Source: Salminus brasiliensis (Eukaryota; Chordata; Actinopteri; Characiformes; Bryconidae). From it: a DNA stretch of 64,000 nucleotides. The stretch is from NCBI RefSeq assembly GCF_030463535.1, contig NC_132893.1:22013282-22077281 (forward strand), written 5' to 3'. Shown piece by piece: positions 1 to 23,085 of the stretch. Numbering within the stretch: the first letter of the stretch is position 1; every line of letters starts with the position of its first letter. The position numbers and the translations under genes were made by a program. The notes below the pieces were generated by a model. It saw only the letters and a program-made list of their open reading frames with translations. It was not told the DNA's origin and did no database searches.

Positions 1-1030
1 TCCTGTCCATTTGTGTCGCTTTTTTACTAAATATACACAAACTATTCTGCCATGTACGGAAAAACAGCACTGCCACAGCATTCTGCTTTTCTCTATTATG
101 GATCTGATACAAAAGGGATTAATGGACTGAAACTGTACGTATTTCACATTCTACTATGATTATTTTTGGGGTAAGGATAAGGATTTGGTTAAGTGTAGGT
201 TAAAGTTAGGGTTAGGGTTAGATTAAGTTTAGGTATTGGTTTAGGTTAAAAAAATTGTTTTGTAACATTTTCTGTTCAAATCATTTGATTTCTGTATGTC
301 TGGGCTGTGTCAGTGATTTGTGCATATGTACTACGGTATAAAAACATGTCATACACATGGTACAAATCCTAAAATGGTATGTCATCTTCAATTCCCCAAG
401 ACAAGAGTAAGTCCTTTTTGAAAACAGTGTGAGGCTTATGCAATGTTCTCCTGTTTCTGAAGTTTAGCTCCTGAGTCCCACTGATTTTCTCTCTTTGATT
501 AAAATATTGTCTCACAGGTGGCTTAACTCTTTTTAGTCAGTCTGATGTTACCTCAGATCTCAGCTGAATAAGCCGATCAGAAAAGTATAAGAAATCATTG
601 GGCTTCATTCATTAATCATTTTTATGAAAAGACTTCTTAAGAATTTCCAACAGAGTCTCTAGAACTTTCAACAGTGCTAATGCTAATCTTCTCTTTCCTC
701 CTAAGAAGTTAAAATTTATAAATCATTGATCTTTCATTAATAGAATGCTATGATCTGCTTTCTGTTTCTCTTCAGACAAATAATATTCTTAAAAATAAAG
801 ATGCTTTATATTCATTGGCTCTTTGAGCAATATTATTGAGAAAAATGCTTGTGATAGGGATGTGTGAAGGAAACTTTGGATTCATCTTGGCATATGCTCT
901 GCACTTAGTCTGTCATAGTCAAGTCAAGTCAGATTTCACAAAGTCACAAAGCAGCTTTACATAAATAGTGATTAAATTTAGACATACACCAAAGAAAAAG
1001 ATCACTTTCAGATTTAATAAACTAAAATAT

Positions 1031-1175
1031 AACTGCATTGTAGTACATATGGACTGTCATATAGTCTGCAAAGTGCTATAGTGAATATTAGAGCAACTCT
1101 TTTTTTTTTAACTGCATTGTAGTACATATGGACTGTCATATAGTCTGCAAAGTGCTATAGTGAATATTAGAGCAA
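1031..1175. repeat. 66-bp direct duplication
   Basis: Bases 1031-1096 recur at 1110-1175 with no difference that I can see. The copies are separated by a 13-base T-rich spacer. This looks like a recent local tandem duplication in noncoding DNA. Confidence 0.9.
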
Positions 1176-4100
1176 ATTATTTTTTTCTTTTGCAACATGG
1201 GTAACTATGCAGGTTTTCTAGTGTTGTTTTGAAGCAATATTTATAACATCAGGCAAGGACTATTAAAATAAACTTCCGTCCATTTTTTGTCTAGTTTTAT
1301 CATATTTAGAGTAATAAATTAATATTACATATTATATTACATTTATATATAATACAAAATGTTAATATATACATGAACTATTAAATGAACTATTATTTGA
1401 TTTAAAGTATTTATTTGAGTTCAATGAACCATTTTCAATTGCTTGTGGACACATTAAGTATTGTTTTTCCATTTGGTTGAACTGACTACACTTTTTGAGT
1501 GTGTAGACATTATAGGCAAGGCACTTTGGTGCATTCCTTTTTATAGTGATGTCCAAATCCTGACATATTCAGAGCAGTATTGCTCCTAGAATCATAGAGT
1601 ATTTGCAAAACACACATAATCCATAATGCATAAGATTTTCTCTTAACAAAAATGAACTGGATTTATTCAACTCAAAAAGAAGTTCATTAAAAGTATGTAT
1701 TAGAGTTGAATTACCCTAGTTCATTTGCTTGTTACCACATGAAATATTTTTTTGAATGGTTGACTGGACAAACCACTTTTTACAATGTATTATCTAATAT
1801 GAGTTCATCATAAAAACATGATGCAATTATCTTTCCATTTTGTGAAGTATTTTGAAGTGAAACACAGCAACAGGGAGATCTCTGAACTCAGAGTGGGGGT
1901 GTAATATGACCCAGCCACTTAAACTGACCAGATAAAATGTGATTTCTGATTTTAAATGCATTGAATTTACTAATGCTTTACTAAGTTTCAGCGGCTATAT
2001 ACTGAAAAAATATTCAAGTAGTTTGTTTTTTGATTTCTGCTAGACTTTTTGAGCTCTTGAGTTGAACCATTTATTTGCATACTGGACATGGATCTTTCCA
2101 TGCCACCTGCTGTATTGCTGAGTTTGACTATATGACTACTACTTATGTGGAAGAAGTCATGTTGAACATTTCTATTCCAAGAGAATGAAAGAAAGATCTT
2201 GCTTCAGAACTGATGTTTATTGTTTTAACTATAAGTAATAATTTATTACCAGACTTCCTTTGACTTAAATAGGTAAGTTAAAGCCAAAATGGAACAAGTG
2301 ACCAAAACTCTTGTTAAGATGTTATTTGTATTTTAAACTTGCATCAGTCGAACCAACTTGTACTTTAAAGTCAAGAGTAAAGTCAGGAGTTGTAGTAAAC
2401 AGTCTATGTTGTCAGTAGTATTAGGTGTACATGTTCAGGATATAGAAATTAAAAATCTGTATTACTCTATATTACATTTTCAAAAGGCAGAATTCAGAAT
2501 AGTGTTACTTTTTACAGTTTTAAAAGAAAGCTTTTAGAATACTGTCTTGGTAAATGTACAGGTTTAGAACAAACTTCATACATAGGGTTATCTATTCTAT
2601 AAATAGTCATCACTACTCTTTGAAGTATTCTTCCCAATAATGTGATTTATTCTGTATGAAATGTTTATTTCTATACTGACTATCATAATATATATTAAAT
2701 CTCACATGTATCCATGACACTTATTCTGATTTTGCTGAAATAAAGTAATTGGCAAAGTTTAATATGTCATATTGTTAACACTTTGTTGGGTAACACCTTA
2801 TTGTTATCATGGAAATGACGAGCTACACTGCATCCTTATCAACCACCGTTTATCTGTGCCGTTCATCTGCACTGTCTAAATACTCTGGGGCATTCCTCCT
2901 CTTTGTTGGAGATGTCATGCATTGAGGCTGATGGTGGGGGATTGAGTTTTTTGTGTATTCTCTTATGAGGGAAGCCCACAGGCATGGCGTCCTCTATAAC
3001 TCGTTTTCACATGAGACTTCAGGGTGTTGTCTGACATACTAAACCACTAACACAATGCACAACAATAACCGTGTCTCCTTTAGCAACACTAAATATTTAG
3101 GCTTAGAAGGGGGTCAGGACCATTTCAATGCGGCCACGTGTGAATACCAATGAGGTATTACAAAGACTAACATAAAACAGTTTTTATTGGGGCTCTGGGA
3201 CAAGTCTGTCTTGAGACACTAAATATAAGCTAAAAACAAGGGTTCTACAAAAAATTATTTGAGCGATGCCATAAAAGAACCATTTTTGTGTGAGTTTGAA
3301 GAACCTTTAAATGAAGTGAAGGTTGTTTGAAAAGCTTATTCACACTCACACGTCTGTATTACAAACATAAGGCTTCATTCACAAATACATTCCTCTGAAT
3401 TGTCTTAAATTAGTTTTTGATAAAAGCCCAAATAAAAACTATGTCAGGGTAATGATGCTGTGGTTAACAGTGTTGATGACCTAGTCATTGTATATTGATC
3501 AAGTCCCAAATAAGAAAACATAGGTAAACATGAATGGTTGGTAAATAAGGCTCATAGTTCTCTGTGGAACCAAAAGTGGTGTCTCTATGTGGGAGCTTAA
3601 AGAACCTTTTTTATTGTCTGAATACACAGCAGTTTTTTTCACGTTGTTTGAATATTTCATGATAAATCTTCCCAAAGTATTTTTCCCCATGACATGATTT
3701 ATGCTATTTCTATAATTCAACCAACGGAAAATTATTTGGAATAAAATCTTTGCATATTAACTAAATTAAATATATATTTTTTATTTTTTTACAAAAATAA
3801 AGATTTTTTAAGTTACCAGTTAATGTAAATGTTTTTCTGGACATTGATATAATAATATTTCAACAAGTATATGAACATATTATTATAACTTGCCATACTG
3901 TAATGGCACCAACACAAGCTAGCTGGCTTATTTTTGAATGTTATTTTGTTCAGTTGCTTTTTAAGATAACATTTGGCTTATGATCCACTTTTGTATCACA
4001 AAGCCCAGCAGGCAATGTCAGGGACAAGCACTACATGATATTTGTCTCTCAAAGAACAGCTTGCTTTGACTTGTTTAGTTTACTTTTTTTATTTAGTAAA

Positions 4101-4325
4101 AACTAAAGAACTGGCTAAAACAGATAACCTATCTAGCATCCCTAATCCACAAAATGGACATGGCAGCTCTGAATCTGGGGGTGCCAGGGATCTTCATGGT
4201 GTAATACAACCTATACAGGTAATGTTAGATGCAATATAAAGTAAAAAGGTATGGATGGATAAAAAAATAAATATGGATAATTCTGAAATGTATGAGCAGT
4301 CCCACATACACTGTTCAAAATAAGG

Positions 4326-4581
4326 GTGCTTCAAATGGTTCTTTGGGTAATGCCACAAAAGAACCTCTTTTGGTTCCATTAAGAACCACTGACTTTTCTT
4401 AGGATGGCGAAATGCGGTTCTTTTGAAAAGAAAGTGGTTCTTAAAATCCACAGTTTTCATAAAGATTCTGACATTCACCAGTGTTTTCATATTTGGGATT
4501 TGTTCAGTCCCAATGGTAGACCGGACAATGGTGTCCATTGTTATAAGAGCAGGGCTATGAACAAAGAACCATCTGAAGCAC
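4326..4581. mobile_element. MITE with about 20-bp terminal inverted repeats
   Basis: The left end reads GTGCTTCAAATGGTTCTTTG. The right end, reverse-complemented, matches it with one mismatch. The interior of roughly 215 bp contains further AAGAACC/GGTTCTT words in both orientations and no transposase. Size and structure fit a non-autonomous DNA transposon. Related fragments occur near 3234-3330 and 57000-57125, so it is a family and not a chance inverted repeat. Confidence 0.7.
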
Positions 4582-7059
4582 ATTCATTTGGAGTGTATAG
4601 AAAGCAATATACAATGCTTTCTGATTCTCTGAAAAGCTATAATCATGGTCATGTAGGTACATGGCTGGATGTAGTGTAGCTCTGGGCTGCAGTCTACTGG
4701 GTTAATAAGATGGGCATAACTCGCGACAAACTCCTTTCTTTCATACATGTTCTTCAGAACTAGTTTTAATGATTTTTTTAATTAGTCTTTTAGGTTCTTT
4801 CATTATTTTTAACTAAATGAGTCCGAAGGCTACAAGAGCAGAATCCGGTCATGACTGGAATAAAGCCACTGAATGAAAAAATAGAGGAAAAAAAAAAAAG
4901 AAAGAAGTCAAGCCAGGATCTTCCAATGACAAAACGGCATGCTGATCTAAGTTCTTTTTGTCAGGCCTGAGATTTGGTATAATCCCTACACTAATCACCT
5001 TGTCTGTTCATTGTTGTTTCTTAGAGCTCTAAGATCCGACTACAGGTAATCTCGCTCGAATGAATAAAGCTTGGGTATGACCTCTGGCTGTGTCTGACAG
5101 CCTCCCGTGTGTTGACTGAATGGAGTGGCAGAGAAAGGCACAACACAAGCTTTTCCTTTTTACTCTGTCAGTCACAACACACTCCTTACCACCCCAAGCT
5201 TCAGATCTGGTGCCACACGCAAGTGTGACAGGTTCTACCGCAGGCAAAGAGATCAGATCACAGTGCCGTTGCACTGTAATCCTAATTACAGCTTTTTGCA
5301 ATTTACCTGGCGAAGCCGCTCTAATGAGACTAAACAGTAGCACGTTTGTCTGGCATGTGGCACTGTGCTCTACAGCATCCTGGAAACAGACCTGGTATGA
5401 ACTTGGATCATTATTTCTTGCTGTGTGAATTGCTATGACCCCAATGATTTCCAGTACAATAGAGAAGCAAGTGTAATATTTCATCAAAACCTGGAGGCGG
5501 ATGACACGGCTGTGAAGATCTATTTTTTTCATTCTTTCTGAAATAAGATCACTTCGGTTTATCATAGATGGCTGCCTTACAGTAGGATATCTTACTGCTA
5601 AAAGATCTAGCTAGGCAACACATAAGATGAATGAATGTGTAGCTTTGCAATGTAACATAATCCTTCCCAAGGATAAGTGAGGTAAGGAAGGGAAGTAATC
5701 ATTCACAAAAGGTCAAGTTCTTCTCAACAAGATGTACCCACAATAATATCAAAAAGAAAAACACCAGCACCAGTAAAGAAAAAGCAGTTAAGAGTTCTTG
5801 TCTGCTTGGATGTAAAGTCTAAAGAGTTTAGTTTAAATGTGTGGTTTATTTGAACCATATATACATTTAGTGTTTACAGTAGAGTTGTAAATCATAGTTA
5901 GGGTCCTATCAAATTCATAGCCATGCAAATCTAGAAATAACTAGTGTGGCACTGCCTATCAATCCTAAAATACTGTGGACACAGAGAGCATCAAAACATG
6001 GACAAAGAAAGACCTTGCATTAATTATCTTGTGATCAAACATATTTTTCCTTTGATCTCAAAATACTCTGTTTGGTTAAAACAAAAACATATTAGTAAAA
6101 AAATACTTTTGTTATCTGGAGACCACAAGAAAAATGAGTTACTAAAAAAATACTAAGTACTAAAAAAGTTTTGTTATCTTGAGATTACAAGATAAATTAT
6201 GTATAATATTAATTTAAAAAATGTGTTATCTTGAGATTACAATAAAATTAAGTTATAATAAAGAACAACTTTTGTTATCTTGAGATCACAAGAAAAATAA
6301 GTTACAATAGCCTAATAACACCTTTTGGATGTTCTATGTTTACATTCAACCATTAAGATAGGCTGTCTACTTTGAATGGTAGCTATTGTCCTTTACAATT
6401 AACAAGTGATATTTAATAACTGTTGTGAAATGCTTGAGGCTTTTCTTAAAACAGACATGAAATCTCTGTAAATGTTCCCGTATATTTAATAGGGTTCCAA
6501 CCACAGTGTAGGGTCCTTCATTATTTCTTTTCTTTGGTACTATCCAAGCTTTCTTCATGCTTTATTCCAATGCTTTAGTGTTTGTGGAGTGTGTGTGGGG
6601 TCTTATCTGAGTTGCAAATAAAGCAGCTAGTCTTACATTCAAACATTGATTCATTGTTTTTCTCCTACCAGTTCATCTTTTATTTATTTCCTATGCAGAT
6701 TGATGTTACTATCCTCATGCTCCCTGTCTAGACTGTAGTTGATATAAACAGGAGTGCAAGGTGAGGGCTTGTCCAGGATATGAACTGTGGCTTTTTTTTG
6801 GCTGCTGCTGATATCACAGTAATTTGTGACATCCATCTTTGTCCCGGAATACAGATTTTAAAAGTACTGCTGTGTAAAGGGGACTTCTTTAAAAGGCTAC
6901 ATAAGCTGCCCAGTTATTGTTTCTTTTTTGTCTGATAAAATTAAACATTTTTTTGACAAGGTGTTGTTAAATTTATACAAATCATGTAGTAATATGTACT
7001 CTAATGTTATATATATATATATATATATGCTGATGCACATAGTACATAAAAGTCACCAA

Positions 7060-7600
7060 CGCTGTGCTGAGTTCCAAACCTTCTCTGGCATTACCATGGC
7101 AGAGCTTCATTGCATATGTTTCCTGTACCAACAGCTGGATCCATCATGTTCTGTGGAGTAACAAATGAAACTTCTCTATCTAGCAGTCTGATGGACGGGG
7201 CTTGGTTTGGCAAATGCCAAAGGAAAGTTTGGTAGAGGCGGGATAATGCTACAGGTTTTTTTTTCAGTGGTTGGCCTTTAGACCTCTCAGTTCCAGTGAA
7301 GGGAAATCTTAATGCTTCATCATACCAAAACATTTTGGACATGCTTCCAACTTTGTGGGAACCGTAACTACTCCAGCAAGACTGTGTTGAGATAGCGAGC
7401 CAGGCTCTCTTGTCCAACATATCTTCTGACCTCACAACTTCTCTTCTGAATAAATGGGAAGAAATCCCCAGTGACATTCACTAGAAGAGTGGAAGCTGTT
7501 AAAGCTGGACCAATTGGGGGACCGATTCCATATGAATTACTATGGATTTAAAATGGTATGTCAAAAATGTGTAGGTGTCCCAATAACTTAATATATATTC
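7060..7600 (+). pseudogene. Decayed Tc1/mariner-like transposase, 3' half
   Basis: The plus strand follows the order of the 3' half of a fish Tc1-like transposase gene. In sequence come the stretch around TCTGATGGACGGGGCTTGG, the stretch resembling TTCCAGTGAAGGGAAATCTT, the ACTTTGTGGGAACCG block, the GCGAGCCAGGCTCTCTTGTCC block, and a terminal GGTGTCCCAATA typical of the 3' inverted repeat. Tc1 transposases cut and paste their own element using a DDE catalytic triad. Here stops, frameshifts and deletions interrupt the frame, the 5' half is missing or unrecognisable, and no intact triad can be read. Identification rests on remembered family sequence, not on an alignment. Confidence 0.8.
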
Positions 7601-7977
7601 TCTAATTGTCCAAAAAAAATGTTATGTTTTCCCAAACCCCAAAAATAAATGTTTCAAAAATCACTTCAAACCAACATTTTAATTTATTGTAAAATAATAG
7701 CATTCAGATATTTGAGCTGGATGTTTGATAAGAATGTAAAGGGATTTACAAACACAAGTACTGCAAAAAAGTGAAACGTATAATGAGAAGTAATTAAAAT
7801 GCGGTGTAAAATGCTAGGTCCTACCAATCAGAACTGAAACAGGTAATCATGAAAATGACAAAAAAAAACACGTAAGTACTAATAAATAAGTCAAAGTACA
7901 ATTCAGTAAAACTATTCTTGATGACCACATCACATTGGCTGAGCGTGTCCTTCTGAATGTCTGAAACAAAATCCTCA

Positions 7978-8027
7978 ATCTCTTTCTCTCTCTCTCTCTC
8001 TTTCTGTCTCTCTCTCTCTCTCTTCCA
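7978..8027. repeat. TC dinucleotide microsatellite
   Basis: An imperfect (TC)n run with a few TTT and TGT interruptions, downstream of the ZPLD1 stop codon. Confidence 0.9.
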
Positions 8028-8633
8028 CTCTAGCCATGCCAACCTTATTTGTTTTGCGGCACAATACAATGTGTTACAAGATACCTGTGTATATGCACTT
8101 AAATGTAAGAAAGGCTACACCCTGCAATAGGAAGGTGAGAGACTGAGGTATTGTCTTTAAGTTAAGATTCACCCTCACAGAGTTGGGTACACACTGGCAA
8201 TTTAAACACACACATGCACAGAGCTGCGGCCTCTGTACTGATTGATACAAATGCCATATTAAATTCATCACATACATATGCATTATTCAAAGCTACTCTC
8301 TATTTATGTGTTATAAAATATGTTATACAATAGTTTATAACTATCTACATAATACACCTAAAACATGCTTCAGTTTTCTAGATAGATATGGAGGCTAATA
8401 GTGCTGTGAATGAGGGTTGGCTGAGGTATTAAGATTCAGTTGCAAGCTGTAATGTTTACAAACTGAATATTAATAACGGTCATTGTATTTTTTGCTTATG
8501 AATTTTTGAGATAATTTAGTTCCACCCATAACTGATAATCATCAGTTCTTTGAAAATGTATAAATCCTACCTAATGCACTTCTGTAAAGTTGTCTGTAAA
8601 GCTTGTGGTCAGCATAGGTGTATGTGTGGGTGT

Positions 8634-19028
<10,395 letters not shown>

Positions 19029-19439
19029 TCAGAAATGGCTTCAAAAAGGAAAGAGCACAGTTGTCAGAAATGTGGAATATGATTATGTTGTCAGATCAGC
19101 CAAATCTGCTACATGAGAAACAAATCACATGGAATACATGGTCTGATATTCCAGAAAACGTTGATTAAGGTCAAAACTGCATGACATTTTAGGACATTTC
19201 TTACCACTGCAGTCCTTCATATTCCTTGTTAGTGTTCAAAAACCTCAATCCAATTATTAACCAGTTCAGTTTAACCCCTTAACCTGCAAGGGCCTCTATG
19301 CAGGCCCATATCATAACTTCTTAACCTACTGGTTATTTTTGTAGTAGTTCCTAAACAGTGTGCACTGTAGTTACTGGAAAACTTCCTAAAAGTCCTAATG
19401 TTAATAACTGAAGGATAAGCTTGCAGTGTAAAGGCATTA

Positions 19440-20110
19440 AGGCCCTACGTCTCCATCTCACCCGCACTCTCTCTCTCTCCCTCGCCCAGTGTCTCCGACT
19501 CACCTGGTTGCCTGGCAGCTGAGTGGTCAGCGGTACTCCATGTGCTCCCGCCTCCGGCATGAGACTGACTGGCCTCAGCTCGCCCAGCATCCCTGCAAAA
19601 CGAGCCCAGACATGGGCTTTGGCCTGGCAGAAAAAAATCAAGCATAAGAGATTCATTCTTCCAAGGCGTCAACAAAAAGGGCTGTCCGGCGAAACATGGG
19701 AAAGTCCATCAAAAAGTGAATGTGTTATACAAATCCTTTCACTGTCCCGGAAACATGAGCGGTTTTTTGAAGTTTCCCACTCATATCCTTTCTAACTTGA
19801 TCTCTCTCTGTCAGCGCTTCGCAAAGCGGGCCCCCGCGCTGCATGAGGTCTGCGCAGGGGGAATTATCTTTTCATCAGCTCCGGCGCTGAGCGCATCGCT
19901 GACTGAGACGGCCTTTCTGTGTGCCAGCGCGGGACAGGACCGGCCCGGGATCGTCTGGCCGCTCTCAGAGGCTTTGTTTTGGGCCTGACTCAGTCAGCAC
20001 TTCTCCAGCCACCTCCCGTGATGGCTGCTGGGGCCGTTATCCCACCTGTCCGCCTCTGACCTCCCACTTTTTCCACTCTCTGGTCCAACGCAGCCGCTGA
20101 AGGATTAACG
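19440..20110. promoter_or_regulatory. GC-rich, CpG-containing block upstream of zpld1
   Basis: This block is clearly richer in G+C and CpG than its surroundings, with words such as GCGGGCCCCCGCGCTGC and GGACCGGCCCGGGATCG. It lies immediately 5' of the putative leader exon, so it is the most plausible zpld1 promoter region. No TATA box or defined start site could be assigned. Confidence 0.4.
19504..19675 (-). other. Putative zpld1 5' exon ending at a consensus donor
   Basis: On the minus strand CAACCAG|GTGAGTCGG matches the full donor consensus, with the last exon base at 19504. Coding exon 1 begins at an acceptor at 18925, so an upstream exon is required; this would give a 578-bp intron. The exon's 5' limit is unknown and 19675 is only the first upstream ATG. 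The frame through it is open and joins in frame to the zpld1 ATG (see findings). No transcript evidence is available. Confidence 0.45.
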
Positions 20111-20307
20111 GCCAGTGCACATATGTGCCCTACTGTATATCGGAGCCCACTGAGAGATAAAAGGCAGATTTGGGGTCTTTTCAATGGCACATCATCACTT
20201 TTAACCCACCTCTTCTCATGACCTGTGTGACCCTGCTTTAAGACAGAAAGTCATTTGTTTGGGACAGTATTTTCTTTGCATGCATCTGCTGTTCCTTTAA
20301 TTTCAAT

Positions 20308-20640
20308 GTACAGTACCTATCAAATGTTTGGGGACATTTTTTCTTCTTTTGAAATTTTTGTTACTGTTCAGGGCTAGTGTCTGCAAAAGCTTCAAAGCAC
20401 TGAGACGTTGAACACTCTCTACACTAAACTTAAATACCTTCCAACTATTTTGTTAACATAAAACAGTTACAGTTGTCGATAGACGTTTACAGACACTCAT
20501 CATAGAAATGAAAATCATAGCAATATTGGGTTTTTAGGGGCATCTGAGACTGTTTGTTTTCAGAATTTAGTGTTTCTGACCCCAATACAGGGTCAAAAAT
20601 ACACCTAGGTGTAGAGCACCTAGGTGCTGAAAGCTGGTCT
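20308..20640. mobile_element. Possible Tc1-like terminal remnant
   Basis: The words CAGTACCTATCAAATGTTTG and GGGGACA resemble the ends of fish Tc1/mariner elements. The interior is degraded and the right end is not defined. Confidence 0.4.
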
Positions 20641-20647
20641 TAAATAC

Positions 20648-21013
20648 AATATGGGTCTAAATGTTTGTGGACACCCCCTCTACTGAATGCTTTCATCTAC
20701 TTTAAAATGTACCCATTGCTGACATAGATGTGCAAATGCACACACACAGCTAGTCTAGTCCCTGTAGAGAAGTACTGCCAATAGAATAGGACTCTGGAGC
20801 AGATAAACAAGGCGTGGGCTTGTGGGGTATGATGGAATGTTGGTTCTACATCTAGTACTTTTGTGATCTATTAGAAAGCCTTCCCTCAACAGTAGAGACA
20901 GTTACTCCAACCAAAGCAGGATAAACTATTTTTTAATACCCTTGAAACAATGAACCCTTTTGGAGGAAACAATAAATGAGCAGGTGTCCCAATACTTTTG
21001 TCCATATAGTGTA
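20648..21013. mobile_element. MITE family A, second copy
   Basis: Same order as the 9245 copy: GTTTGTGGACACC end, CCCATTGCTGACATAGATGT, CCTGTAGAGAAGTA, CAGTAGAGACAGTTA, then CCCAATACTTTTGTCCATAT and AGTGTA. It lacks the 85-bp internal duplication, so that duplication is private to the other copy. Confidence 0.85.
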
Positions 21014-22002
21014 TGTTACATTTTTTGCAAAATGGACAGAGAAAATGCTCCATTATTTTTAAAAAAGTATTCTCCAAACCCCAAAACTCTCTGAATTTTT
21101 TTGCTGCTGCTCTGGAGGAGAGTGAATAAATAAATTAGTTCAGGAACGGACGAAGAAAGGAGCAGAAACAAAAAGCAGTCACAGCTGTCTCTTACCAGAG
21201 GAATAAACATTATGTCTTCAACAAACCTCAGAATTCCCTGGGCTCCAGCTCAGCTCAAGCCGTATGTCTCATTATCCACTTGAGTTAGTTTCGCCAGTGT
21301 GTGCAAAATATAGATATCCAAAACTTCACTTCCATTTATAGGCACTGGCATCTTCAAATCCTCATATCCTCCATCCATCCTAGCTCTAGCTTAGCCACAG
21401 GGGGACAGATCAGCCTTGGTTTCCTTCTGCGTGGACTTAGCTGCTCTGATGGACCTCATATTGCGTCTTAGGATTTCCTCAGATGTAGGAGATCACGCCT
21501 GAAATGGAGAACAGGAGGGACAAAATGGGTCTGATGGCATATAGTGCAGTAATCCTGTGTGAGATAACCATCTCCATTTATTCAGCTCCAGCAAATGTCA
21601 TTCTTTCATTTGTCACACTTGTATACTCTCTATATGCCAGGCTGTAGATTTGCTTCTTATCAGTAAGATGCAGTCTCATTCAGCCAGGTTAGACCACCAG
21701 GACAAGACCAGGTTCTGGGGTTTCTCTCATTTTACGGACCCCTCACACCCTCCTGAATAAAGAAGCCTCGAAATAACCTTCAGCAAAATTAACACTTTCG
21801 CCTGTAAGGACTAGGACGTCGATTTGGGATACTCTAATGAATAAGTTCTTTAGAATGGGGGCAGAAACCACTACTCTGGTGGTCTTCAGGTCTACTGTGC
21901 TTTTCAGAAGGTGAGCTGTATCACGAATTCTGTGTTCAAGCTTAACGTTTGGGAAAAATGACAGGTCACTAACACAGGATATGTTAAAACACACATCACA
22001 GA

Positions 22003-22257
22003 GACGTATTACTAATAGAATAGGACTCTCTGAAGCAGATAAACATGAAGCTATTTACACCATGTTTAATGCCACTAAATCTCTTGGTCACTGAATGCAA
22101 TCAAATGCTCACTGTAATGTTCCAAAATCTATCTAATTCCCTGGACAGTAGAGACAGTTATGTCAACAAAAGCAGGATAAACTTGTTAAATACCCTTGAT
22201 TTCAGAGGAAACTATGAATAAGCAGGTGTCCCAATACCTTTCGCCATATAGCATAGC
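22003..22257. mobile_element. MITE family A, 5'-truncated copy
   Basis: It shares AATAGAATAGGACTCT, GACAGTAGAGACAGTTA and the right end CCCAATACCTTTCGCCATAT with the 20648 copy, but has no left terminal repeat. Confidence 0.75.
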
Positions 22258-23067
22258 TGAATTCCAGAGCTATTATGTTCTCACACTAGAAAATACCTTA
22301 TTTTTATCATGTGTAGCACAGGGGCAATGTAATACTGCCTGGAGGGCTTACAGTTAACTTTTAGTGTAAATCCAAGCTTTCACTTTAGAACAGGGGCTCA
22401 GTGTGTCTTTATTTAATGCTACCTGGTGAGTTACTTCTGAGGTGTTGATAAGAAAAGTAAGAAGAAGAATTAATCTGAGAAGAAACAAAATCTATTCCGG
22501 AAGGCATTTCTAAATTGTGCAGAGAAATGTAGGAGATTTGCCTTTATTTCATGTTTGCATTTGTTTGTACAGTCGCCACACTGTGTGCAGACTTCTACAG
22601 CTTTAAACTCACCTGCTTAAGTCCCGCCTTCCCACCGTCACTATTGGTCTATGTGTACCTGCATCTCCATGCAGCCATCGGCCATCGGCAGCTTCCCACC
22701 ACAGCCGACTGTCCACAGCCTAAAAGTCCATGAATGCAACAGTAGATAAACACAAAATAGTGTTCTGATTTTTTTTATTTTATTTATGTATTTGGTGCCA
22801 TGAAAATAAAAATGTAATGTAACAGGGTGGTAAAAATAAAACTTTGCTTTTTTTTTATTCTTTTACTTGTAAAACACTTAAGTTGAAATGAAAGGAGATG
22901 ATTTGGTCATATAGGCTATTGGCTATAAAGTTATTCATTAGTTTTGGTAAATGAGTAAATTATGCATCAATGTTAATTAACATAGTTGCATTATTTTAGA
23001 GATATTTGACTCCCTCCTACCTTCATACTTACACACTGCCATGGTCCTATAACTTGGGCCTACTTTA

Positions 23068-23085
23068 CCCCCCCCCCCCCCCCCC
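23068..23085. repeat. Poly-C run (18)
   Basis: A run of 18 C. Length errors are likely in sequencing or assembly. Confidence 0.95.

Larger units (their letters stand above)
1..7059. other. AT-rich intergenic DNA downstream of ZPLD1
   Basis: I recognise no gene here. The stretch is AT-rich, with a short run of TTAGGG-like words near 205-225. It holds a 66-bp direct duplication (1031-1175), a MITE (4326-4581), and scraps of the same MITE-like family near 3234-3330 and 3540-3650, which share words such as GATGCCATAAAAGAACC. A less AT-rich stretch at about 5030-5560 is open in several frames but resembles no known protein; it is treated as a finding. A short TA repeat lies at 7008-7028. Confidence 0.6.

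Noticed and set aside
205..230. TTAGGG-like words suggesting an interstitial telomere
   Set aside because: Only two or three units, quickly diverging to TTAGATTAAG; too short to call.
4194..4679. Overlapping frames on both strands of up to 129 codons
   Set aside because: They lie within and beside the inverted-repeat element at 4326-4581.
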